A DNA stretch of 64,000 nt from Crocinitomix catalasitica ATCC 23190 (GCF_000621625.1 NZ_JHXV01000018.1:1-64000); one strand, 5' to 3'; positions 16,888 through 26,247 are shown, numbered from the stretch's first letter. Made by a program: numbers and translations. The notes: a model not told the origin generated them from the sequence alone.

Positions 16888-18153
16888 ATGGCTTTAGATA
16901 TATTTGAGAAGATTAAAGGGAATAGAGGACCGATTGGTCAACATGCAAAAGGGGTACACGGTTATTTTACCTTCCCTAAGCTTGAAGGACCAATAGGAAA
17001 CAAGATGAATTTTAGAGGTACGGAGTGTTTGGTATGGAGTGTAAATAATTATCTTGGTTTAGCGAACGATCCAGAAGTAAGAAAAGCTGATGCTGATGCT
17101 GCAAAGGATTGGGGTTTAGCTTATCCAATGGGGGCAAGAATGATGACAGGTCAAACTTCAGAGCATGAAGCTTTAGAAGCAGAATTGTCTGAATTCATGC
17201 AGAAAGAAGATACTATTCTATTAAACTTCGGATATCAAGGAATGTTATCTGCAATTGATTGTTTAGTGGATAGAAACGATGTGATTGTTTACGATAGTGA
17301 GTCTCACGCTTGTATTATTGATGGTGTTCGTTTACATGCTGGAAAAAGATTTGTGTTCCAACACAATGACATGGAAAGTTTTGAAAAACAAATGACAAGA
17401 GCAACTAGATTGTGTGAACAAACTGGTGGAGGTATCATGGTTATTACTGAAGGAGTTTTCGGTATGGCTGGTGATCAAGGTCTTTTAAAAGAAATTGTTG
17501 AGTACCGTAAAAGTGGAAAATACAATTTCAGACTTTTTGTTGATGATGCACACGGTTTTGGTACTTTAGGAGAGACAGGAATGGGTACAGGTGAACATCA
17601 AGGTTGCCAAGATGGTATTGATGTTTATTTTGGAACATTTGCAAAATCAATGGCTTCAATTGGTGCTTTTATTTCATCGACAGAAGATGTTGTTGAATTC
17701 TTAAGATACAATATGCGTTCACAAATGTTCGCAAAATCTTTACCGATGCCCCTTGTAGTTGGTGCAAGAAAAAGATTAGAATTGTTGCGTACAGAACCTA
17801 AGCACAAAGAAAATTTGTGGAAAGTAGCAACAGCTTTACAAAAGGGATTAAAAGATGCAGGATTTAATCTTGGTCGAACAAATACTGCTGTAACGCCTGT
17901 TTTCTTAGAAGGTACTTTGGCAGAAGCAACAAATATTACTTTCGATTTAAGAGAGAATTATAATATTTTCTGTTCAATTGTGGTTTACCCAGTTGTTCCT
18001 AAAGATGTTATTATGCTACGTTTAATTCCTACTGCTGTTCATACGCTAGAGGACGTACAGTATACAATTGATACTTTCAAAATCATGCAAGAAGGATTAA
18101 AATCTGGAAAATATAAAGCTGAGGATTTAGCAAAAGTAGATACGGATAAATAA
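16888..18153 (+). CDS. Alpha-oxoamine synthase family enzyme (serine palmitoyltransferase or sulfonolipid first-step type)
   Basis: 421 residues. Fold type I PLP enzyme: substrate-binding YPMGARMMTGQT (79-90), VDDAHGFG (218-225) with the PLP aspartate, and the Schiff-base lysine K253 in TFAKSMAS. Length and the MALDIFEKIKGNRGPIG start match the Bacteroidota enzymes that condense an acyl-CoA/ACP with an amino acid to start sphingolipid synthesis. In some gliding flavobacteria a related enzyme uses cysteate to begin sulfonolipid (capnine) synthesis, so the amino-acid substrate is uncertain. It is cytosolic. A strong terminator follows, so it looks monocistronic. Confidence 0.85.
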   Translation: MALDIFEKIKGNRGPIGQHAKGVHGYFTFPKLEGPIGNKMNFRGTECLVWSVNNYLGLANDPEVRKADADAAKDWGLAYPMGARMMTGQTSEHEALEAELSEFMQKEDTILLNFGYQGMLSAIDCLVDRNDVIVYDSESHACIIDGVRLHAGKRFVFQHNDMESFEKQMTRATRLCEQTGGGIMVITEGVFGMAGDQGLLKEIVEYRKSGKYNFRLFVDDAHGFGTLGETGMGTGEHQGCQDGIDVYFGTFAKSMASIGAFISSTEDVVEFLRYNMRSQMFAKSLPMPLVVGARKRLELLRTEPKHKENLWKVATALQKGLKDAGFNLGRTNTAVTPVFLEGTLAEATNITFDLRENYNIFCSIVVYPVVPKDVIMLRLIPTAVHTLEDVQYTIDTFKIMQEGLKSGKYKAEDLAKVDTDK

Positions 18154-18172
18154 TCCAATCAATTAACAATAT

Positions 18173-18210
18173 AAAAAAGGAGACTGGTTTTTAAACTGGT
18201 CTCCTTTTTT
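18173..18210 (+). terminator. Intrinsic terminator, copy 1 of a duplicated hairpin
   Basis: AAAAAAGGAGAC (18173-18184) pairs with GTCTCCTTTTTT (18199-18210), with partial pairing inside the loop and a T-run. It follows the 16888-18153 gene by 20 bases. Nearly the same sequence follows the next gene at 19921-19956. Confidence 0.9.
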
Positions 18211-18343
18211 GTTTTGTGATGCTTCTAAGGTTTGGGTTTCATAATTAGCCCAATATTCAGATTGGTATAATTATGCTGGTTTTCAGTGTTTTTAATTCGG
18301 GCTGACTCAAATTATTAGCTAAATTTAGATAAATAACTCAGCT

Positions 18344-19915
18344 ATGAAAAATAAAATAATTACAATTTGTCTTACCTTTTTTCCTTTTGTAGCTTTGCAA
18401 GCTCAGGTAACTATCGGCGATTTAGAAGGGAATAATATCCGTGCAACAATTTCGAGTACAGGCGTTTTTTTTACTAATCCAGAAACTGACATTGGTTCAG
18501 GTTACGAATCACCTAAAGATAGCGGAAATCACTTGATTTTTGGCCATAATTTTTGGTTTGGAGGTGTAGATCCTGATGGAGTGTTAAGGGTAGCGGCCAC
18601 AGGGTTTAGTCCAGAGAGTCAAGATGTTTATTCAGGCCCTTTACAGGTAGATGGCAGCGGTGAACCTCCAGCAGAACCTTTTGCGGAGGAAGTTTATATT
18701 GTATCGAAAAACGAAATTGATTTTCATATTTACAACCATGCAGCGCCTGGTTATGTGATGCCTCATGGAATTGAGTATTGGCCTGGTAATGGCGATGTGG
18801 ATTTAGGCTTAGCAGAAACATTAGCCCCATTTCATGATTTTAACGGAAATGGAATTTACGAACCTGAAATAGGAGACTTTCCTATAATTAGAGGTGACTA
18901 TGCAGCCTACTTAATCATGAATGACAATGGTGGAGAACATCACGGCACAGGTGGGGAACCCCTTGGAATTGAGATGCATTATATGTTTTACCAATACGAA
19001 AGTGTGGATGAATACATCAATAACACCACTTTTATTCATGCTAAAGTAATTAATAGAGGAAGTAATGATTTTTCTGACTTCAGGGTAGGAGCTCAAATGG
19101 ATTTTGATGTTGGGGATCCTGCTGATGATTTTATTGGTACTTACCCAGTACATAATCTGATCTATGGTTATAATGGAGATTCGGATGATGAGTTGAGCAT
19201 GTATGGGCCAGGGTATGGTGCTGATCCACCTGCTGTTGGCTTAATATCATTGAATAATAGAATAAGTGTTGGGGGATATTATGCAAATTTAGATGGAATA
19301 TATCAAGACCCATCAGTGGATATAGAATATTGGCATTATTTGAATGCGAGATTGGTAACTGGCGAGCATTTTAAATATAAAGAGACCGATATTGATACCA
19401 ATTTTATGTTTAATGGATATCCAAGTGCGGATGATCCAGATGAATGGACAGAAATAAATGATGTTAATTCACCAGGTGACCGTCGTTGTTTTATGGGCAT
19501 AGAATCTGTTGTATTGGCGCCAGGTGAAGAGAAGTGTTATGATTTTGCAGTGATTACTTTTTCAGGAGCGGAGAATCATATTGAAAATGCCGCAGGATTG
19601 GTTGATTTGGCACCAGCTATTCAAACATTTTATGATACAAAACCTGATAGTTATTGTGAATATTATCTAGGGATTTCAGCATATAATGAGGTTGAAGAAT
19701 TAGAAGTTTACCCTAATCCATCAAAAGGTTCGTTTACAGTTGACCTACAGGGCGAATATGATTTACAAATATTTAGTTTAGACGGTCGATTAATGCAAAG
19801 TGAATTTAAAGCCAACGACAAGTCTTTAATTCATACCAACCTTTCAATGGGAACCTATATGGTGCGGATTAACCAAGCTGGAAAAACGTATCATTCAAAA
19901 TTGATTATCAATTAA
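18344..19915 (+). CDS. T9SS-sorted secreted protein, paralogue of 22283-23833
   Basis: 523 residues. Signal peptide ends ALQAQ. The N-terminal region has NNIRATISSTGVFF and FWFGGVDPDG; the middle has an acidic, EF-hand-like loop DFNGNGIYEPEIGDFP and later VGLISLNNRISVGG. The C-terminus (LEVYPNPSKGSFTVDL to SKLIIN) is a type A sorting domain, so it is exported by T9SS and probably anchored to or released from the cell surface. About 40% of positions appear shared by eye with the protein at 22283. The central domain is not one I can name, and no catalytic motif stands out; an adhesin or matrix role is a guess. Confidence 0.82.
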   Translation: MKNKIITICLTFFPFVALQAQVTIGDLEGNNIRATISSTGVFFTNPETDIGSGYESPKDSGNHLIFGHNFWFGGVDPDGVLRVAATGFSPESQDVYSGPLQVDGSGEPPAEPFAEEVYIVSKNEIDFHIYNHAAPGYVMPHGIEYWPGNGDVDLGLAETLAPFHDFNGNGIYEPEIGDFPIIRGDYAAYLIMNDNGGEHHGTGGEPLGIEMHYMFYQYESVDEYINNTTFIHAKVINRGSNDFSDFRVGAQMDFDVGDPADDFIGTYPVHNLIYGYNGDSDDELSMYGPGYGADPPAVGLISLNNRISVGGYYANLDGIYQDPSVDIEYWHYLNARLVTGEHFKYKETDIDTNFMFNGYPSADDPDEWTEINDVNSPGDRRCFMGIESVVLAPGEEKCYDFAVITFSGAENHIENAAGLVDLAPAIQTFYDTKPDSYCEYYLGISAYNEVEELEVYPNPSKGSFTVDLQGEYDLQIFSLDGRLMQSEFKANDKSLIHTNLSMGTYMVRINQAGKTYHSKLIIN

Positions 19916-19920
19916 CAATA

Positions 19921-19956
19921 AAAAAAGGAGACTGGTTTTTAATCGAGTCTCCTTTT
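19921..19956 (+). terminator. Intrinsic terminator, copy 2 of a duplicated hairpin
   Basis: GGAGACT pairs with AGTCTCC, with flanking A-run and T-run. It starts six bases after the stop at 19915 and is nearly identical, including the preceding AATTAACAATA, to the terminator at 18173-18210. Confidence 0.88.
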
Positions 19957-19978
19957 ATGTTTTAAAATTCTTTAATTC

Positions 19979-20446
19979 TTACAATACCGACTTGCCAAAG
20001 GCGATCAATTCTTTGCCTTTTCTAGCTCCAACAAGTTTTGATTTAATTTCTTCGTTTACATCTAAAATGAATAAAGTAGGGTAGGCTTTTAAACCGTATT
20101 TTTCTGAGAGACGTTCTCCATCAGCATCTTTTTCCATATCCATTTTAAAATTGACGAAGTTGGCGTTAAAAAAGTCACCTACATCTTCTTTAACGAATTC
20201 TCTTTTGGCCATTATTTTACATGGACCGCACCATTCTGCATAAGCATCTAAAAAAATCAATTTACTTTCTTTTGCAGCTTTTTCCTTCGCTTCTGCCCAG
20301 GTTCCTTTAAAAAATTGAATCCCAGTTACTTCTTTTTCAACTGAAACTTTTTGAACCATTTGTCCAAAATCTTTAATCGATGTTTTAGCCGATACTGTTG
20401 TCATTCCTAAACTCAATATTCCCAAAAATAAGATGCTTCTTTTCAT
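19979..20446 (-). CDS. Periplasmic thioredoxin-family protein
   Basis: 155 residues with a signal peptide (MKRSILFLGILSLGMTTVSA). The thioredoxin fold shows the active site EWCGPCKIM with cysteines 73 and 76, the YGLKAYPTLFILD cis-proline segment, and an N-terminal extension. The layout (FKGTWAEAKEKAAKESKLIFLDAYA before the motif) resembles DsbD-gamma/thioredoxin_7 proteins that reduce disulfides in the periplasm. No electron donor is encoded next to it. It is divergent from menE; the 56-base gap holds both promoters. Confidence 0.88.
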   Translation of the reverse strand: MKRSILFLGILSLGMTTVSAKTSIKDFGQMVQKVSVEKEVTGIQFFKGTWAEAKEKAAKESKLIFLDAYAEWCGPCKIMAKREFVKEDVGDFFNANFVNFKMDMEKDADGERLSEKYGLKAYPTLFILDVNEEIKSKLVGARKGKELIAFGKSVL

Positions 20447-20502
20447 GTTTCTAATTTTATATTCTCTCTATTTAATGCTACCTTCACACAAAATCTATTT
20501 CA

Positions 20503-21510
20503 ATGTATAAAAATATCGTTTTCTTGGACGGTATATCCCATAATACCATACAAAATGTTCAACATTTTTTGAAAAATTGGTATGATGCGAGTGATTATAT
20601 AACCGTAAATACATCTGGTTCTACAGGAAAACCTAAAGCTATTCAGCTCGAAAAGCGCAAGATGATGAATTCGGCTCGAGCAACAGGTAAATTTTTCAAT
20701 TTAAAAGTAAATGACACCCTATTGGTGAATTTATCGGCCGAATTTATTGCGGGTAAGATGATGCTCCTTCGTGGCATTCTGCATGAAATGAAAATTATAA
20801 TTACTGATACCACGTCGAATCCTTTAAAAGCGCTGTCAATCAATGGTTTAAGTATCGATTTCGCAGCTTTTGTTCCCTATCAAGTTCAAGCAATATTGGC
20901 TGATGAAGAAACAAGAGAGAAATATATAGACATTAAAAATGTTATAATTGGCGGAGCGCCAGTTTCCGAATCGTTGGCAGAAGAGATCTATCAATTGCCA
21001 AATAATTCATTCGCTACGTTCGGCATGACAGAAACGATTTCACATATTGCATTGAAGAGATTGCAAGAGGGAAACGAATATTATGAATGTTTACCGAATG
21101 TCTCAATTCAGACTGATGAACGTGATTGCTTAATAATTAAAGCATCTGCGATTGTTGATGATGTGGTAGTGACGAATGATATTGTTGAGCTGAAAGAAGA
21201 TACCCATTTTAAATGGGTAGGACGTTGGGACAATGTTATTAATTCGGCAGGTTTAAAATTAGTTCCAGAACTTATTGAGCAAAAGCTCGCACATTTATTG
21301 CCCAACCAAAGATTTTATTGCATCGGTCGACCGAGTGATAAATGGGGGCAAGAAATGGTATTAAAGATTGAGGGGATTGATTCGGTAATAAATACAACTG
21401 AAATTCAAAAGGAAATAAATAGTGTTTTATCATCTTACGAGCGACCGAAAGAGATAATATTGGTTGAAGAATTTAAAGAAACAGCATCGGGAAAAGTTAT
21501 TCGTTGTTAG
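20503..21510 (+). CDS. menE: AMP-binding acyl-CoA ligase, o-succinylbenzoate-CoA ligase (MenE) type
   Basis: 335 residues, short for adenylate-forming enzymes but usual for Bacteroidota MenE. It has the P-loop TSGSTGKPKAIQL, the FATFGMTETISH A5 motif, the WVGRWDNVINSAGLKL hinge and the C-terminal ASGKVIR lysine motif. MenE activates o-succinylbenzoate with ATP and CoA in menaquinone synthesis. No other men genes lie next to it, so the substrate rests on similarity only. Its 3' end overlaps the convergent CPBP gene by four bases. Confidence 0.82.
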   Translation: MYKNIVFLDGISHNTIQNVQHFLKNWYDASDYITVNTSGSTGKPKAIQLEKRKMMNSARATGKFFNLKVNDTLLVNLSAEFIAGKMMLLRGILHEMKIIITDTTSNPLKALSINGLSIDFAAFVPYQVQAILADEETREKYIDIKNVIIGGAPVSESLAEEIYQLPNNSFATFGMTETISHIALKRLQEGNEYYECLPNVSIQTDERDCLIIKASAIVDDVVVTNDIVELKEDTHFKWVGRWDNVINSAGLKLVPELIEQKLAHLLPNQRFYCIGRPSDKWGQEMVLKIEGIDSVINTTEIQKEINSVLSSYERPKEIILVEEFKETASGKVIRC

Positions 21511-22067
21511 TCGTTCGAGGACGTTTTATACAAATACAGTAAGAGAACAAAATCATAACTGAAATGTCCCGCTATAGCATGCCATAAACTGAATTCCCTT
21601 GCTGACCAACCTAGAATTATAATGAATCCAGTGAGTAAAAGGGCAAAAAAACTAACTTTCCAATCCTTGATTGAGAAATAACCATGAATGGCAACAAAAA
21701 AGAAAGCGGTTAAGACAATGCCTAATAATGGTTGCAAAGCACCTCTAAAGAATATTTCTTCGCCAATACCAGCACAGACAGACAGGTAAAAGGCGCGCCA
21801 TATCGTAATCTTAAAATTGATGAGTATTTTTTTGTATTTAGATAATGAATCCTCAAAATAAGGGTGTTCACTTATCCAAATTACTGCTAAACCGAAGAAG
21901 ATTCCAATAGAAAGAAATGAAAATATCGAAAGAAATTGATCATTTTCAATTGTAAATAAATCGAAAAAATGTCTATCGGTAAAATACAATATCGGCCAAG
22001 CCAATAAGGGAAAAATAACCAAGGTGATTAATCCCATAAACCATAGTGATGAAAATAGCTTATTCAA
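21507..22067 (-). CDS. CPBP family intramembrane metalloprotease (CAAX protease-like)
   Basis: 186 residues with about five membrane segments. Motif 1 is EEIFFR (E103, E104, R108), motif 2 has H128 in FVAIHGYF, and motif 3 has HAIAGHF (163-169); these are the metal and catalytic residues of the ABI/Rce1 family. The protein is an inner-membrane glutamate protease-like enzyme; the substrate is unknown. Some members act in bacteriocin immunity, but nothing nearby supports that here. A TAAATTTG -7 element lies 20 bases upstream. Confidence 0.85.
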   Translation of the reverse strand: MNKLFSSLWFMGLITLVIFPLLAWPILYFTDRHFFDLFTIENDQFLSIFSFLSIGIFFGLAVIWISEHPYFEDSLSKYKKILINFKITIWRAFYLSVCAGIGEEIFFRGALQPLLGIVLTAFFFVAIHGYFSIKDWKVSFFALLLTGFIIILGWSAREFSLWHAIAGHFSYDFVLLLYLYKTSSND

Positions 22068-22087
22068 ACGGTTGAGGTATTGCGATT

Positions 22088-22095
22088 CAAATTTA
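22088..22095 (-). promoter_or_regulatory. -7 element TAAATTTG for the CPBP gene
   Basis: CAAATTTA on the plus strand is TAAATTTG on the minus strand, 20 bases upstream of the ATG at 22067. Confidence 0.5.
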
Positions 22096-22282
22096 GTTTT
22101 GATCTATAACAAAGGTGGGAATAAGTTTTATTACTAGCGAATTTAATTTGTGAAAATAACATGATTATTCTGCGTAAAATAATGAATTAGACGGGTATAC
22201 ATTTCGTTTATTTTTAAAAAATAGGACCAATGTGAATGTCCAAAGAAGCATATATTAGTGGAGAATCTTTAATAAAAAAATT

Positions 22283-23833
22283 ATGAAAAATAGATTAGCA
22301 ACTTTATTAGTACTCTTGGTGGTGTTTGGAATAACACATGCTCAAGTAGCTGTTTATAATCATGAATTTAATAATGTCAAATCGATTTTGACAAATGGCG
22401 GCGTTTTATTCCAGGATGTAATGTCGTCTTCAGCGGGATATGAAATACCGAAAGGATCTGGCAATGATGCTTTATATAATATGTCATTTTGGTATGCGGG
22501 AGAAGATATAAATGGTCAATTAAAGATTTCAGGTACTAAATATATGCCAGAAACAGATATGTTTCCAGGCGCTTTGTCTGACGATGGTGCAGCAACAGCA
22601 TCACCTCTAGCTGGTCCAAATTTAATATATCCAATTCGCAAAAGCGAGATTGATAATCACATTGAAAATTGGGATGCTTTAGGTTATGTTGTTCCAGAAA
22701 ATATAGCAAACTGGCCTGCACATGGAGATTTAGATTATAATCAAGATTTTTATTTGGCGCCCTTTGTGGATACTGATGGTGATGGGATATACGATCCTGA
22801 GGCAGGTGATTATCCCGTTATGCGAGGTGATTTTGCCACGTATATGATTATGAATGATAAACGTAATATTCATACTGAAACTGGAGGCGATCCTATTGGG
22901 ATAGAGGTGCATCAAATGATATACACATATGCTACTGACGATTATTTAAATAATACGACATTTATTCATTCGCGCATTATAAACCGTTCAACTCAGGTTT
23001 TATATACTTTTAAAGCGGGTGTTTTTATTGATCCGGACTTAGGTTTTCCAACGGATGATTTAGCTGGAGTCAACGTAGATAATAATGTTGCTTATGTTTA
23101 TAATGGTTCAAATATTGATGCTCGATACGGTGAAAATCCTCCAGCGGTTGGCGTTGTTTCACTCAACAATGACATCAGTACTTTTATTGTTTATAATGAC
23201 GAAAATCCAGCACAAAGTCTGCCTTCAATGGCAAGTAATTATTATTCGAATTTAAAAGGGATATGGAATGATGGGACTTCAATTTCTTTAGGCGGCACTG
23301 GTTATGGGGGAGAAACACCAACTTCATATATGTACCCTGGAGATCCTAGCGATCCCGAAGAATGGAGTGAAATATCAAATTCAAATTTATCTGGTGATCG
23401 TACAATGATGATGGCACATTCTTTTGACGGTTTAGGTTTTAAAGAAGAATTATGTTTTGATTATGCGATCATATACAATAGAGATGGTGATCATTTAGAA
23501 AATGTGCAAGGTATTATTGATCTTGCAGGTGAAGTAAAAGAATTTTATGATGAATCAGGATATGGTTGTGAGTTAGGAGTATTAAGCGTTGCTGATAATG
23601 AAGAAATTGATTTTAAAGTATTTCCAAATCCTTCAAGCGGCACTTTTACAATAAATGCAGAGGGAGATTATGATATAGAAATTATGAATATGGCAGGACA
23701 GATTGTTTATCAGGAAAAGACATTAAACAGTACCAGTCATGTCCAAACAAATTTAGCTGAAGGAGTCTACTTGCTCAAAGTTGTGCAAAACGGAATAAGT
23801 AGTTTGCAAAGACTTGTGATAACGGCTAAGTAA
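22283..23833 (+). CDS. T9SS-sorted secreted protein, paralogue of 18344-19915
   Basis: 516 residues. Signal peptide ends THAQ. It shares with the 18344 protein the NNVKSILTNGGVLF start, FWYAGEDINGQLKISG, the acidic loop DTDGDGIYDPEAGDYP, YMIMND, NNTTFIH and AVGVVSLNN. The C-terminus (FKVFPNPSSGTFTINAEG) is a type A sorting domain. The pair probably arose by duplication with the menE/CPBP segment between them. Function unknown; the repeated DxDGDG loop may bind calcium, as inferred from its spacing. A weak inverted repeat (ATACCC/GGGTAT) after the stop may help termination. Confidence 0.82.
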   Translation: MKNRLATLLVLLVVFGITHAQVAVYNHEFNNVKSILTNGGVLFQDVMSSSAGYEIPKGSGNDALYNMSFWYAGEDINGQLKISGTKYMPETDMFPGALSDDGAATASPLAGPNLIYPIRKSEIDNHIENWDALGYVVPENIANWPAHGDLDYNQDFYLAPFVDTDGDGIYDPEAGDYPVMRGDFATYMIMNDKRNIHTETGGDPIGIEVHQMIYTYATDDYLNNTTFIHSRIINRSTQVLYTFKAGVFIDPDLGFPTDDLAGVNVDNNVAYVYNGSNIDARYGENPPAVGVVSLNNDISTFIVYNDENPAQSLPSMASNYYSNLKGIWNDGTSISLGGTGYGGETPTSYMYPGDPSDPEEWSEISNSNLSGDRTMMMAHSFDGLGFKEELCFDYAIIYNRDGDHLENVQGIIDLAGEVKEFYDESGYGCELGVLSVADNEEIDFKVFPNPSSGTFTINAEGDYDIEIMNMAGQIVYQEKTLNSTSHVQTNLAEGVYLLKVVQNGISSLQRLVITAK

Positions 23834-23892
23834 ACCCCTAGATACCCTTTCTGCCGAATTAAAGTAGGTGGTTGGGGTATTTATAGTTTTAA

Positions 23893-24801
23893 TTAATTTT
23901 CGAGAAAGCTTCTAAATGCTACCAAAAAATCTTTATAATTCTCAACATTTGGAGCATGTCCAGCATTCGGTATCATTTGAAAATCGGCGTTCATAAAATT
24001 CGCCAATTTTTCACCTTCTTCAATAGGAAAAACGCGATCGAATTCGCCCCAAAAAATAGTGGTTGGTGCAAAGCTTAATGTTGTATCAATTGCAAATCTT
24101 CCTTGTTCTTCCTTTAAACTAAGGATTAATTTCGTTAATTTTTCATGATGTTGGTCGTAGTAAACAGTATAAATGTCCTCGAGAATTCCATTGGGAATAT
24201 TCCGTTGTTTATATGAACCCAAATCAGAAAGTTCTTGAATATCTTCAGGTGTTTTTACAACAAATATTTCATCAACACTTTTTACGCCTTGCGTTGCACA
24301 TAAGGTATCAAGGTTTGCAACATCATAAGTTACACCAGGACAGTCAATAATACCAATCTTCGTAAAAAGGTCAGGATAAGCATAGATTAAACCTGTAAGA
24401 ACAAATCCGCCATACGATATGCCTGCAATTGCTGTTTGATCTATTTTTTTATCGTCGAGAAGATCTTTTACCGCATCAACTTGGGAATCAAGATTTGGTG
24501 TAGCTGTACTTGTACTTTTACCAAACCAAAGTAAATCTGGAGCAATTACATGATAGTTTTCACTTAAATCCATGAACATTTTTCTCCATGTTACTTGTGC
24601 ATCTCCTCCAAATCCATGTAACAATAAAACTGTTTCACCTTCTCCTCCTTCAAAATAACGAATTGAATGCTCATCATTTTGAAAATGGCCTTCAACGATG
24701 CCGTTCCTTTCAAATTTTTTAGACAATTGTTTTTGATTCCATCGCACCATATTACAGGCGTTTAACATAAAAAAAATACCAATAAAAAAAATCCATTTCA
24801 T
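23893..24801 (-). CDS. Alpha/beta hydrolase lipoprotein
   Basis: 302 residues from ATG at 24801. A hydrophobic signal ends LNAC, a lipobox. The hydrolase fold shows the oxyanion segment LLHGFGGDAQ, the nucleophile elbow GISYGGF, the acid in WGEFDRVFP and the histidine in NAGHAPNVEN. Substrate is unknown; esterase or lactonase activity in the envelope is plausible. A start three codons upstream (24810) overlaps a TAAATTTG -7 element at 24808-24815, so 24801 is preferred and the transcript may be nearly leaderless. Confidence 0.85.
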   Translation of the reverse strand: MKWIFFIGIFFMLNACNMVRWNQKQLSKKFERNGIVEGHFQNDEHSIRYFEGGEGETVLLLHGFGGDAQVTWRKMFMDLSENYHVIAPDLLWFGKSTSTATPNLDSQVDAVKDLLDDKKIDQTAIAGISYGGFVLTGLIYAYPDLFTKIGIIDCPGVTYDVANLDTLCATQGVKSVDEIFVVKTPEDIQELSDLGSYKQRNIPNGILEDIYTVYYDQHHEKLTKLILSLKEEQGRFAIDTTLSFAPTTIFWGEFDRVFPIEEGEKLANFMNADFQMIPNAGHAPNVENYKDFLVAFRSFLEN

Positions 24802-24807
24802 AAGCTG

Positions 24808-24815
24808 CAAATTTA
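24808..24815 (-). promoter_or_regulatory. -7 element TAAATTTG very close to the hydrolase start
   Basis: CAAATTTA on the plus strand reads TAAATTTG on the minus strand and ends six bases before the ATG at 24801. It argues against the start at 24810. Confidence 0.45.
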
Positions 24816-24906
24816 CGGATAGTTCGTTTAAAATAGGGGCAGAATTAAAGTTAATTTCAGTTAGAAGAAAGTAGTACTGAACAATATTTACTCTTTTAAT
24901 AATGTG

Positions 24907-24914
24907 TAGTTTTG
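24907..24914 (+). promoter_or_regulatory. -7 element TAGTTTTG for the MscS-like gene
   Basis: A TAnnTTTG match 33 bases upstream of the ATG at 24948. Confidence 0.5.
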
Positions 24915-24947
24915 TATGGAGTATTCAGTAATAAAAAAAGAGTTTAA

Positions 24948-26246
24948 ATGATTTACGCAGTAATAGACACCGTTAGTTTTTTTAGTCGAAAATCTATTCT
25001 TGAGGGCCTTGATAATTTATTCAGTGGTTTGCCTTTATCAGACAATCAATTAATTTATTTGCGAACATTTGTTCTGTTAATCGCAGCTAACATCGTGTTC
25101 TTTGTTCTTTGGTGGGCCACACGAAAAATATTAATTCGTGCTATTCACGTTTTTGCTGATTTGTCTAAAACGAAATGGGATGATTATTTGGTGAAAAATA
25201 AGTTTTTTGCTGCACTGGCTCACCTGGTTCCTTTTTTGTTCATTGAGCCAATGGTGCGAACGGTTTTTGCAGATTTTAATATGATGCGGGATTTTGTTTT
25301 AAGATTAACGGATGTGGTTATTGTCGTAATACTACTTTATTGCATTCTTCGTTTTCTAAACACTTTAAAAGATATTCTCGAAGAAAAACCTAGGTTCAAA
25401 GACAAACCGATCGCATCATATGTTCAATTGTCGAGAATTGTAGTGACGATATTATTGGGAATTGTAATGATATCAATTGCATTTCAAATAAATCCTATTG
25501 TTATTATTACTTCAATGGGGGCGGCAACAGCAATCATTTTATTAGTGTTTAAGGATACAATTCTTGGTTTTGTTGGTAGTATTCAATTAGCGGCAAACGA
25601 CATGGTACGCATTGGGGACTGGATTACGATGGAGAAGTATGGGGCAGATGGAGATGTTGTAGAAATTACTTTGGCAACAGTTAAAGTTCAAAATTTTGAC
25701 AAGACGATTACCACAATTCCTACCTATTCATTCATTTCAGATTCTTTCCAGAATTGGCGTGGAATGTTAGATTCTGATGGTCGTCGATTAATGCGATCGA
25801 TTAATATTAAAATGCAATCCATTAAATTTTGTACGCCAGAAATGTTGGCCAAGTTTGGTGAGGTAGAGATTATTAAGGATTATATTCATACAAAAGAAGA
25901 GGAAGTAAAAGAATTCAATAAAGAACGCAATGTAAACAAGCAAGTATTGTTGAATGGTAAAAACCAAACAAATATAGGTGTATTTAGATATTATATTACT
26001 AAATATTTAGAACAGAATGAGGACATTAATACGTCAATGACTTTAATGGTGAGACAACTTCAGCCAACTGAAAAAGGTGTGCCTTTACAATTGTATGCTT
26101 TCACCAAATCACAAGAGTGGGAGGTTTATGAAGCGAATGTTGCAGATGTATTTGACCACATTTTGTCTTCAGTGCAATATTTCGAATTAGAATTGTTTGA
26201 AAATCCAACAGGGTCGGATATGCGATCTTTAAAGGATTTTAAGTAA
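24948..26246 (+). CDS. Mechanosensitive channel, YbdG-like MscS family
   Basis: 432 residues with five N-terminal membrane segments. The pore region (ITSMGAATAIILLVFKDTILGFVGSIQLAANDMVRIGDW) is followed by MEKYGADGDVVEI, FDKTITTIPTY and FQNWRGM, segments shared with E. coli YbdG rather than small MscS. The C-terminal domain is cytosolic. It opens under membrane tension to release osmolytes. A second, smaller MscS protein is encoded at 59064-59984. Its stop lies one base from the stop of the convergent gene at 26248, with no hairpin between them. Confidence 0.92.
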   Translation: MIYAVIDTVSFFSRKSILEGLDNLFSGLPLSDNQLIYLRTFVLLIAANIVFFVLWWATRKILIRAIHVFADLSKTKWDDYLVKNKFFAALAHLVPFLFIEPMVRTVFADFNMMRDFVLRLTDVVIVVILLYCILRFLNTLKDILEEKPRFKDKPIASYVQLSRIVVTILLGIVMISIAFQINPIVIITSMGAATAIILLVFKDTILGFVGSIQLAANDMVRIGDWITMEKYGADGDVVEITLATVKVQNFDKTITTIPTYSFISDSFQNWRGMLDSDGRRLMRSINIKMQSIKFCTPEMLAKFGEVEIIKDYIHTKEEEVKEFNKERNVNKQVLLNGKNQTNIGVFRYYITKYLEQNEDINTSMTLMVRQLQPTEKGVPLQLYAFTKSQEWEVYEANVADVFDHILSSVQYFELELFENPTGSDMRSLKDFK

Positions 26247-26247
26247 T

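Noticed and set aside
23842-23880. ATACCC/GGGTAT inverted repeat as a terminator
   Set aside because: Short stem with a 27-base loop and a weak T-run; mentioned only as a possibility in the gene entry.
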